Positions 1 to 5,844 of a stretch of DNA of 20,957 nucleotides are shown one piece after another. The first letter of the stretch is position 1. The number at the start of each line of letters is the position of its first letter. The notes beneath the pieces were generated by a model that saw only the letters and a list, made by a program, of their open reading frames with translations, was not told the origin of the DNA and did not search any database. This stretch comes from DASQHM01 sp035632095. Its GTDB lineage: Bacteria; Pseudomonadota; Alphaproteobacteria; Ferrovibrionales; Ferrovibrionaceae. The DNA lies in NCBI GenBank assembly GCA_035632095.1, contig DASQHM010000079.1, positions 1 through 20,957 on the forward strand, given 5' to 3'. The translations under genes and the position numbers were made by a program.

Positions 1-546
1 ACCAGCGACACATTGCTCCTGTTCGCGACCGGGCAGGCGCAACACAGGCGCGTCGGCAACGCCGCCGATCCGCGCCTGAAGAATTTCCGCGCGGCGCTTG
101 GGCGCGTGACCGCCGACTTGGCGGAGCAGGTCGCCCGCGACGGCGAGGGCGCATCGAAGCTGATCACGATCCGCGTCACCGGCGCCGCCAACGCGGCGTC
201 GGCGCGCGTGATCGCGCTGGCAATCGCCAATTCGCCGCTGGTCAAGACGGCTATCGCCGGCGAGGACGCCAATTGGGGCCGCATCGTCATGGCCATCGGC
301 AGGTCGGGCGAGACGGCGAATCGCGACCGCCTGGTCATTCGCATCGGCGGTCAGGTGGTGACGCGGCGCGGCATGGTCGATCCTGCCTACGACGAAGCGC
401 GCGCCACCGAACATCTGAAGGGTCGCGAGATCGACATTGCGGTCGACGTGGGCGTCGCCGGCGGCAAGGCGGGAGGCGCCGCCAAGATCTGGACCTGCGA
501 CCTCACGCACGGCTACATCGACATCAACGCCGACTATCGGTCGTGA
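1..546 (+). CDS. argJ: ArgJ, glutamate N-acetyltransferase / ornithine acetyltransferase, C-terminal part (5' end outside window)
   Basis: The reading frame is open from base 1 to TGA at 544-546 and gives the last 181 residues of an ArgJ of usual total length about 400. ArgJ transfers acetyl from N-acetylornithine to glutamate in the cyclic arginine pathway, in the cytoplasm. Recognisable family blocks are SDTLLLFATG at the very start, the NAADPRLKNF stretch, KLITIRVTGA, and the highly conserved GEDANWGRIVMAIGRSGE segment. In the family the precursor self-cleaves before a Thr to give alpha and beta chains; that site should lie roughly 45-55 residues before the window, so this is beta-chain sequence. 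The last bases overlap the mutT start (GTGA), which implies translational coupling. Identity is certain; the missing start is only a window-edge effect. Confidence 0.95.
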   Translation, partial: TSDTLLLFATGQAQHRRVGNAADPRLKNFRAALGRVTADLAEQVARDGEGASKLITIRVTGAANAASARVIALAIANSPLVKTAIAGEDANWGRIVMAIGRSGETANRDRLVIRIGGQVVTRRGMVDPAYDEARATEHLKGREIDIAVDVGVAGGKAGGAAKIWTCDLTHGYIDINADYRS

Positions 547-941
547 ACAGCGTTCTTGTGGCGGCGGTCGCGCTGATCGATGCCGACGGGCGCGTGCTGC
601 TGGCGCAGCGGCCGGAAGGCAAGAGCATGGCCGGCCTGTGGGAGTTTCCCGGCGGCAAGGTCGAATCCGGTGAGACGCCGGAAGCGGCGCTAATCCGCGA
701 ACTCAAGGAAGAGCTCGGCATCGACGTGTCCCTCGCATGCCTGGCGCCGTTCACATTCGCCTCCCATGCCTACGCGGATTTTCATCTGCTCATGCCCCTC
801 TTTGTGTGCCGGCGCTGGCAGGGGACAGTCACGCCACGGGAAGGACAAGCGCTCAAATGGGTGCGGCCGGCGAAGCTGTCCGAGTTTCCCATGCCGCCGG
901 CCGACATGCCGCTCGTGGCCATGCTGCGCGACTGGCTTTAG
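543..941 (+). CDS. mutT: MutT-type Nudix hydrolase (8-oxo-dGTP diphosphatase)
   Basis: A 132-residue cytoplasmic Nudix protein, the normal size for MutT. The complete Nudix box GX5EX7REUXEEXGU is present at residues 38-60 (G38, E44, R52-E53, E56-E57, G59), preceded by LWEFPGGK, as in enzymes that hydrolyse 8-oxo-dGTP and so prevent A:T to C:G mutation. I chose GTG 543 because it overlaps the argJ stop in a GTGA arrangement and the protein then begins directly with the first beta strand (NSVLVAAVALI). The open frame continues upstream, but that part is only the shadow of argJ. The stop overlaps the tail of the convergent minus-strand gene by 4 bases. The family assignment is very firm; the exact substrate (8-oxo-dGTP versus another nucleotide) is inferred from similarity and context. 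Confidence 0.9.
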   Translation: MNSVLVAAVALIDADGRVLLAQRPEGKSMAGLWEFPGGKVESGETPEAALIRELKEELGIDVSLACLAPFTFASHAYADFHLLMPLFVCRRWQGTVTPREGQALKWVRPAKLSEFPMPPADMPLVAMLRDWL

Positions 942-1843
942 CGGCCGGCCTTTTCGCCCGCGGGTCTCTCCGTCGTGCCGAGAGCGTCGGCCAACCGTGC
1001 TGCGGCGCTGCCGGGACGAAGCGGCTGCTGTTGACCGGTATGACCGCGCCAGCCGGTCAGCGTGACGATATAGAAGGTTGCGTCGATCCGGCCGTCGGGC
1101 CGGGCAAATCGTTCGGCATAGAATTCTGCGGCCCGGAACAACGTAGAACGCCGCGTGAATGTCTTGCGGCGGCTCATCAAAGCATTGGCTTCTCCCATGC
1201 CGCGCAGATCGCGCATGAGCGCGAACGCATCGCGATAGCGCACGACGATTTGCTCCGAATCCGCGACCGGCAAGGCGAAACCCGCCCGCTGCAACAATGC
1301 GCCGGCGTCGCGGATATCGACAAAGGGCGATACACGCGGGCTGGCGCCACCCTCAAGTTCCACCTCCGCATCCAGCAGGCAGCGGCGGAGTTCGCTCAAG
1401 GTTTCGCCGCCGAGCATTGCGGCAAGGAACAGCCCATCGGGTTTCAGGCAGCGGTTGATCTGCGCCAGCGTGCCCGGCAGGTCGTTGACCCAATGCAGGG
1501 TGAGCGCGCTCAACACGGCATCGAAGCTCTCGGCCGCGAACGGCAACGCCTCCTCGTCGGCGACAAGCGCGAGATCGCCGGTGCGCTGCGCCATGGCGTG
1601 CGACAAATCGCATTGCACAAGCCGCCCGATGCGCGGATGACCGTTCAGCGCCCGCCCGAGCGTTCCGTCGTGGCAACCAAGATCGAGAACCAGCGGGAAT
1701 TCGCGCGTTATGTCGAGAATCCGCTCGCCGAAACGCGCTGAGATCTCGCGCAGCAAGAAATTGTGGGAGTCGAAGGCGGGTACGGCCCGCTCGCGATGTC
1801 GCCGCACCATCCGTCGATCGAATACGTCCATGGTATCCGGCAT
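938..1843 (-). CDS. NDUFAF5-like / BioC-like class I SAM-fold protein (putative complex I assembly hydroxylase or methyltransferase)
   Basis: A 301-residue class I methyltransferase fold. Motif I reads LDLGCHDG (residues 53-60), followed by LVQCDLS, LADEE-like VADEEALPF, LHWVNDLP (116-123), LKPDGLFL, MLGGETL (143-149) and RGMGEAN (214-220). This run matches my recollection of mitochondrial NDUFAF5 block by block, better than BioC. Human NDUFAF5 hydroxylates an arginine of the complex I subunit NDUFS7 (bacterial NuoB), so a role in complex I maturation is inferred. Start: ATG 1843 is chosen because a purine-rich TAGG lies just upstream; ATG 1831 (MDVFDRRM) aligns with the NDUFAF5 core start and is the main alternative. 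It diverges from comF and its tail overlaps mutT. The usual annotation would be a generic methyltransferase. Confidence 0.85.
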   Translation of the reverse strand: MPDTMDVFDRRMVRRHRERAVPAFDSHNFLLREISARFGERILDITREFPLVLDLGCHDGTLGRALNGHPRIGRLVQCDLSHAMAQRTGDLALVADEEALPFAAESFDAVLSALTLHWVNDLPGTLAQINRCLKPDGLFLAAMLGGETLSELRRCLLDAEVELEGGASPRVSPFVDIRDAGALLQRAGFALPVADSEQIVVRYRDAFALMRDLRGMGEANALMSRRKTFTRRSTLFRAAEFYAERFARPDGRIDATFYIVTLTGWRGHTGQQQPLRPGSAAARLADALGTTERPAGEKAGR

Positions 1844-1849
1844 GGCGCC

Positions 1850-1878
1850 TATATGGCACGCCCCAGGTTTCGTGGCAA
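1850..1878 (-). promoter_or_regulatory. Candidate sigma-70 promoter of the NDUFAF5-like gene, possibly leaderless
   Basis: On the minus strand TTGCCA (1878-1873) is followed after 17 bases by CATATA (1855-1850). The -35 matches the consensus at 5 of 6 positions, the -10 at only 3 of 6. Transcription would begin at about the ATG at 1843 itself, giving a leaderless mRNA, or a 12-base leader if the ATG at 1831 is used. This is a pattern match without experimental support. Confidence 0.3.
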
Positions 1879-1923
1879 AGCCGGGGGCTGTTATGCAACC
1901 GGACAAGGCGCGACACTTCGCCC

Positions 1924-2709
1924 ATGCGGTCCGCAAAACTGATCGAACGATTGCGGCCGGCGGCAGCCGTGGTTGCGGCCGGCGGGCGGCTCTTTCTCGA
2001 TGCGCTGCTGCCGCCGCAATGCTTGAACTGCCGCGAGCCGGTGGACCGGCCGGGGCACCTTTGTGGCCGCTGCTGGAGTGGAATCGATTTCATCGTCGGC
2101 TTGTGCTGCGATGCTTGCGGCCTGCCCTTCGACTATGACGTGGGCGAGGCCGCGTTGTGCGGCGCCTGCCTTCGCCGCCGCCCGTTCTATGACCGGGCCC
2201 GCGCCGTGTTTCGCTACGGCGAGGAATCACGGCGGCTCATCCTGAGCTTCAAGCATGCCGACCGGCTGGATGGCGCCCGCACGTTCGGCGTCTGGCTCGC
2301 CCGGGCCGGCGCGGATCTGGTGCGAGACGCGGATGTCATCGCGCCGGTGCCGCTCCATGCCTGGCGGCTGCTGAGGCGGCGCTACAACCAGTCCGCCGTG
2401 TTGGCTCACGCGCTCGGCCGGCAGGCCGGCAAGCCCGTGGCGGCGGATCTGCTGCGGCGCGTCCGCTCCACGCCGAGCCAAGCCGGTCTGAATTTCCGCG
2501 AGCGGCGGCGCAACGTGCGAAACGCGTTCGCGGTGCGGCCGGGGCGCGCGGCGGCTGTCTCGGGAAAGCGCGTGGTGCTGATCGACGATGTGTTAACCAC
2601 GGGCGCTACGGTCGAGGCTTGCGCCAGAGCGCTCCGTGCCTCCGGCGCGGCGGGCGTCGATGTCCTCACCCTGGCGCGGGTTGTGCGCGCCGTCGGCGAT
2701 ACCATATAG
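1924..2709 (+). CDS. comF: ComF family phosphoribosyltransferase-like protein
   Basis: A 261-residue ComF protein. The N-terminal zinc-binding part carries CxxC at C33/C36, C47/C50, C62/C65 and C79/C82. The C-terminal type I phosphoribosyltransferase fold shows the PRPP loop VVLIDDVLTTGAT at 217-229, with the ComF-typical RRRYNQSAVLA upstream (151-161) and the RSTPSQAGLNFRERRRNV block (181-198). ComF/GntX proteins take part in DNA uptake or use of DNA as nutrient in transformable bacteria, but most alphaproteobacterial copies have no tested role. The start at ATG 1924 lacks a strong Shine-Dalgarno sequence; it gives a normal family length. It heads a likely comF-grx-nitrilase operon, with 30 bases to the glutaredoxin gene. 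Family assignment is firm, function uncertain. Confidence 0.92.
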   Translation: MRSAKLIERLRPAAAVVAAGGRLFLDALLPPQCLNCREPVDRPGHLCGRCWSGIDFIVGLCCDACGLPFDYDVGEAALCGACLRRRPFYDRARAVFRYGEESRRLILSFKHADRLDGARTFGVWLARAGADLVRDADVIAPVPLHAWRLLRRRYNQSAVLAHALGRQAGKPVAADLLRRVRSTPSQAGLNFRERRRNVRNAFAVRPGRAAAVSGKRVVLIDDVLTTGATVEACARALRASGAAGVDVLTLARVVRAVGDTI

Positions 2710-2739
2710 TTACGGTACAATGGGTCAGTGAGACGGACG

Positions 2740-3000
2740 ATGCCTGAGGTCGTGCTCTACACCACCGAAATGTGCGGATATTGCTACCGGGCGAAAAAGC
2801 TGCTCCAGAAAAAGGGCGTCGCCTTTACGGACATCGACGTGACGGTGGACGCGGAAAAGCGCGCTGAGATGACGCAACGCGCCGGCGGGCGCCGGACCGT
2901 GCCGCAGATCTTCATCGATGGCCGGCATATCGGCGGCGCCGACGAGCTTTACGCTCTCGACCGCCAAGGCGAACTGGACAAGCTGCTCGCGGCCGGGTGA
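2740..3000 (+). CDS. grxC: Glutaredoxin (GrxC/Grx3 type) with a CGYC active site
   Basis: An 86-residue thioredoxin-fold glutaredoxin. The active site is C12-G-Y-C15, followed by the family RAKKLL helix, the cis-proline motif TVP (53-55) and the glutathione-binding GG-D motif (residues 65-68). It reduces protein-glutathione mixed disulfides in the cytoplasm. Classical GrxC has CPYC; the glycine here is the same residue as in monothiol CGFS enzymes, though both cysteines are kept. ATG 2740 is preferred over the in-frame GTG 2728, because MPEVVLYTT is the normal start of the first strand; neither has a strong ribosome site. It sits 30 bases after comF and 24 before the nitrilase gene, so they are probably cotranscribed. 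Confidence 0.92.
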   Translation: MPEVVLYTTEMCGYCYRAKKLLQKKGVAFTDIDVTVDAEKRAEMTQRAGGRRTVPQIFIDGRHIGGADELYALDRQGELDKLLAAG

Positions 3001-3024
3001 ATTCGGCCAATTCGGGAGGCGCGG

Positions 3025-3870
3025 ATGGCGACCTTCAATCTGGCATGCGTGCAGATCACGTCCGGGGACGATATCGAAGCCAACATCGCAGCGACGTCGG
3101 CGCTCATCCACGCCGCCCATTTGGCCGGCGCGGATTTGATCGCGACGCCAGAAAACACGGGGTTGATGGCGGCGAAGAGCGAGGTTGTCCTCGCCAAGGC
3201 GCAAGTCGAATCGGAACATCGCCCGCTCGCGGCCTATCGCGCCCTGGCCGCTGAACTCAAGACCTGGCTCTTGATCGGATCGCTTGCGGTCAAACTGCCG
3301 GGCGAGCCGCGAATCGCCAACCGCTCCTATCTGCTCGACCCGGCGGGGCGCGTGGTCGCGTCCTACGACAAGATCCACATGTTCGACGTCGAACTGGCGA
3401 CGGGCGAGAAGTATCGCGAATCGCGCACCTACCGGCCGGGCGAGACGGCGCGTGTCGTGCCGCTGCCCTGGGGCATGCTCGGCATCACGGTCTGCTACGA
3501 CCTGCGCTTTCCGCACCTTTACCGTGCGCTGGCCCAGGCCGGCGCGAGCTTCCTCAGCATTCCCTCGGCGTTCACGCGGCCGACCGGGCAGGCGCATTGG
3601 CATGTGCTCATGCGCGCGCGCGCCATCGAGACCGGCTGCTTTGTCTTCGCTCCGGCGCAGTGCGGCGTGCATCCGGGCAACCGCAAGACCTACGGCCATT
3701 CGCTGATCGTGGCGCCGTGGGGCGAGGTGCTGGCGGACGGCGGCGACGATCCGGGCTTCGTTATCGCGGAAATCGACCCGGCCAAGGTGGACGAGGCGCG
3801 CCGCCAAGTGCCGTCGCTCGGCGGCGACCGGCCGTTCACGCTCGATGCGCCGGCCCGCGCCGCGGAATAG
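3025..3870 (+). CDS. Carbon-nitrogen hydrolase (Nit1/Nit2-like amidase)
   Basis: A 281-residue nitrilase-superfamily enzyme with the full catalytic triad: E43 in the TPENTG block, K116 in YDKIHMFDV and C157 in VCYDLRFP. The YDKIHMFDV and CYDLRFP motifs are those of the Nit branch, whose members hydrolyse deaminated glutathione (Nit1/NitB) or omega-amides of ketoglutarate and ketosuccinamate (Nit2). I cannot separate the two by eye. The adjacent glutaredoxin gene makes the glutathione-repair reading attractive, but this is inference. The start is well set by GGGAGG at 3015-3020 just before ATG 3025. Its stop is one base from the stop of the convergent methyltransferase gene. Full length for the family, cytoplasmic, no odd residues. 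Confidence 0.9.
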   Translation: MATFNLACVQITSGDDIEANIAATSALIHAAHLAGADLIATPENTGLMAAKSEVVLAKAQVESEHRPLAAYRALAAELKTWLLIGSLAVKLPGEPRIANRSYLLDPAGRVVASYDKIHMFDVELATGEKYRESRTYRPGETARVVPLPWGMLGITVCYDLRFPHLYRALAQAGASFLSIPSAFTRPTGQAHWHVLMRARAIETGCFVFAPAQCGVHPGNRKTYGHSLIVAPWGEVLADGGDDPGFVIAEIDPAKVDEARRQVPSLGGDRPFTLDAPARAAE

Positions 3871-3871
3871 G

Positions 3872-4435
3872 TCACAGCTCCGGCCGCACCGCCGCTATTC
3901 GCTGCCGCATTGCCCGCTTCGGAACATCGTCTTCGCCGTGTTCGTAGGCCCGTACCGTCAATTGACCGCGGACCGCCTCGAGCAGTTCGCCCGGCTCAAG
4001 CAGAAAGGCGGGATTGGACGGTTTGCCGAAGCGCTCGTTGCCGCGGGCGAAGGTTTCGTAGATCAAGGCGCCGCCGGGCGCCACGCTCGCAACCACGAAC
4101 GGCAAGATCGGCCGCCAAAGATAGTTGGTGACGATCACCGCGGCGAAGGTGCGTCCCGGCAGCGGCCAGGGCGATCCGTCTTCCAAGTCGGCCTCGAGGG
4201 CGGCGACGCCCGCCAGATCCCGGTCCAACGCCGCGACGTCGCGGTCGATGGCCAGCACCGGGTGTCCGAGCCCGGCGAAATAACGCGTATGCCGCCCACC
4301 GCCCGCCGCGACGTCCAGTACCGCACCGCCGGGCGGCACCAAATGCGCCCATCGAACCACCCAGAGCGAGGGCGCGACTACCAGATGTTGATCGCGTTCC
4401 GCAACCACGGGGTTTCTCCGCACTTGTCCCGACAT
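3872..4435 (-). CDS. Class I SAM-dependent methyltransferase, function unknown
   Basis: A small single-domain methyltransferase of 187 residues. Motif I is VLDVAAGGGRHT (39-50), the acidic residue after strand 2 is D64 in LAIDRD, and motifs like IVTNYLWRP and GGALIYETFARGNERFGKPSNPAF resemble short alphaproteobacterial methyltransferases annotated as TehB-like or Methyltransf_11/25. The substrate cannot be told from the sequence. ATG 4435 is preferred: the open frame reaches an ATG at 4489, but that would overlap the divergent DUF1178 start and add 18 residues without family character. No strong ribosome site is visible for either. It faces the nitrilase gene tail to tail (one base between stops) and diverges from the DUF1178 gene over 52 bases. 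Confidence 0.8.
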   Translation of the reverse strand: MSGQVRRNPVVAERDQHLVVAPSLWVVRWAHLVPPGGAVLDVAAGGGRHTRYFAGLGHPVLAIDRDVAALDRDLAGVAALEADLEDGSPWPLPGRTFAAVIVTNYLWRPILPFVVASVAPGGALIYETFARGNERFGKPSNPAFLLEPGELLEAVRGQLTVRAYEHGEDDVPKRAMRQRIAAVRPEL

Positions 4436-4487
4436 GGCGGGCGTGCCATGTATCTTATATGTCGAACGCCTCGAGGCGCCATTTACC

Positions 4488-4907
4488 ATGATTGTCTACG
4501 ACTTGCGGTGCCGTAAGAACCACGTGTTCGAAGCCTGGTTCCGCGACAGCGAAGCCTTTGAGATTCAGAATGGGGCCGGCGAAGTGTCGTGCCCGGTCTG
4601 CGGCGACCGCAAGATCGCAAAGGCGGTCATGGCGCCCAATATTTCGACCGCCAAGGAAAAATCCTCCGACGAGGCGCGGGCCGCGGTCGCCGAGGCGACG
4701 CGGGCGCTGTACCAGCTTCGCCAGCAGGTCGAAAAGGAATGCGACTACGTCGGCGAGCGCTTCGCCGAGGAAGCGCGGCGCATTCACTATGGCGAGACGG
4801 CCAAGCGGAACATCTACGGCGAAGCGACCGACGAGCAGGCGCGCGAGTTGATCGACGAGGACATTCCGGTCAATCGCATCCCCTGGGTGCCCCGCCACAA
4901 CGACTGA
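4488..4907 (+). CDS. DUF1178 family protein, putative zinc-ribbon
   Basis: A 139-residue protein of the proteobacterial DUF1178 family. The N-terminus MIVYDLRCRKNHVFEAWF is the family signature. C8, H12 and the pair C35-P-V-C38 form a plausible zinc site; KAVMAPNIST follows. The middle (about 55-90) is charged and probably helical, and the C-terminus has the family-typical HYGETAKRNIYGEA and IPWVPRHND stretches. No function is established. ATG 4488 is fixed by GAGGCG around 4472-4478 and by the family start; the frame extends upstream to 4434, but with unrelated sequence. It stands alone between two divergent or convergent methyltransferase genes. Its stop is 11 bases from the end of ubiG. 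Confidence 0.9.
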   Translation: MIVYDLRCRKNHVFEAWFRDSEAFEIQNGAGEVSCPVCGDRKIAKAVMAPNISTAKEKSSDEARAAVAEATRALYQLRQQVEKECDYVGERFAEEARRIHYGETAKRNIYGEATDEQARELIDEDIPVNRIPWVPRHND

Positions 4908-4918
4908 GCCGGGCCGCC

Positions 4919-5668
4919 TTAGCGCTTCAGCGCCAGCATCATGTAGTTGACGTCGAGATCGCGGCTCTCGTTCCAGCGGTCGTGCAGCGGATCATAGGTC
5001 ACGCCGACGGCCTCGGCCGGCTCCATTCCCGCCCGCCGCAGGATGCGCGCCAACTCATGCGGCCGGATGAATTTCTGCCAGTCGTGGGTGCCGCGGGGCA
5101 GCCAGCGCAGGACCCATTCGCCGCCGACAACGGCAAAGGCGAAGGATTTTAGCGTCCGGTTCAGAGTCGCTGCGATCAGCAATCCACTTGGCGCGACCAG
5201 CGACGCGGCCGCTTCGAGAAATCCCGCCACATCGGCCACGTGTTCGACCACTTCGAGGCACAGCACTGCGTCGAACTGCTCGCCGGCCGCGGCCAAGGTT
5301 TCTGCCGCGGTGCAGCGATAGTCGATCGCAAGGCCGAAGTCTTCCGCATGGGCCTGGGCGATGCGGATGCTTTCCGGCGCCGCGTCGATGCCGACCACAT
5401 GGGCGCCGAGCCGGGTGAGCGGCTCGCAGATCAAACCGCCGCCACAGCCGATGTCGACGATCCGAAGGTCGCCGAGCGGGTTCGGCGCCAGCGGATCGCG
5501 GCCGAAGCGCGAGCATAGGTGATCGCGAATGAAGCGGATGCGCACCGGATTGATCCGGTGCAGCGGGCGGAACTTGCCCTTCGGGTTCCACCATTCCCCG
5601 GCCTCGGCGTCGAACCGCGCGATCTCGGCGCTGTCGACGGATGCGGCGCTGGCAGGTTCGGCGCTCAT
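4919..5668 (-). CDS. ubiG: UbiG, ubiquinone biosynthesis O-methyltransferase
   Basis: A 249-residue enzyme that carries out both O-methylations of the ubiquinone ring, on the inner membrane face (mitochondrial counterpart COQ3). Family marks: EIARFDAEAGEWWNPKGKF with PLHRINPVR (residues 15-43), motif I RIVDIGCGGGL (69-79), VVGIDAAPE (91-99), LCLEVVEHVAD (136-146), ATLNRTLKSFAFAVVGGEW, and GTHDWQKFIRP. Length is normal. ATG 5668 is chosen because the family starts just before this point and a GGAAAG lies upstream; the extra frame up to 5752 is non-family sequence. It is transcribed alone, diverging from lysC across 176 bases. No missing catalytic residues are apparent. Confidence 0.95.
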   Translation of the reverse strand: MSAEPASAASVDSAEIARFDAEAGEWWNPKGKFRPLHRINPVRIRFIRDHLCSRFGRDPLAPNPLGDLRIVDIGCGGGLICEPLTRLGAHVVGIDAAPESIRIAQAHAEDFGLAIDYRCTAAETLAAAGEQFDAVLCLEVVEHVADVAGFLEAAASLVAPSGLLIAATLNRTLKSFAFAVVGGEWVLRWLPRGTHDWQKFIRPHELARILRRAGMEPAEAVGVTYDPLHDRWNESRDLDVNYMMLALKR

Positions 5669-5683
5669 GGCTGGTCGCTTTCC

Positions 5684-5702
5684 GCACGGAACCGAGCCGT
5701 GC
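5684..5702 (-). promoter_or_regulatory. Perfect 6-bp inverted repeat in the ubiG leader
   Basis: GCACGG and CCGTGC are separated by 7 bases and lie 16-34 bases upstream of the ubiG ATG. On the minus-strand RNA they would form a short GC-rich hairpin just before the putative ribosome site. It could affect translation or serve as a protein site; in a GC-rich genome a repeat of this size can also arise by chance. Confidence 0.25.
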
Positions 5703-5723
5703 TTGCCTCGCTCCGGTCCCCGG

Positions 5724-5752
5724 AGTATGTATACCCGCCCAGCCGGCGGCAA
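5724..5752 (-). promoter_or_regulatory. Candidate ubiG promoter
   Basis: Read on the minus strand, TTGCCG (5752-5747) and CATACT (5729-5724) are separated by 17 bases; each matches the sigma-70 consensus at 4 of 6 positions. The start point would be about 50 bases before the ubiG ATG. No comparably good candidate was found for lysC on the other strand of this divergent region. Confidence 0.3.
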
Positions 5753-5844
5753 GGCTCAACGAGTCCATAATTTGCCAGCCGGCGCAGGGGGTTGCGGGTG
5801 CCGGGCCTGCGATCCGAAGGCCGGAACCCGGGGGCCGGAACGCT

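Noticed and set aside
5819..5841. Direct repeat GGCCGGAAC twice just before lysC
   Set aside because: Nine-base GC-rich repeats 14 bases apart are easily fortuitous here, and no regulator or riboswitch pattern was recognised.
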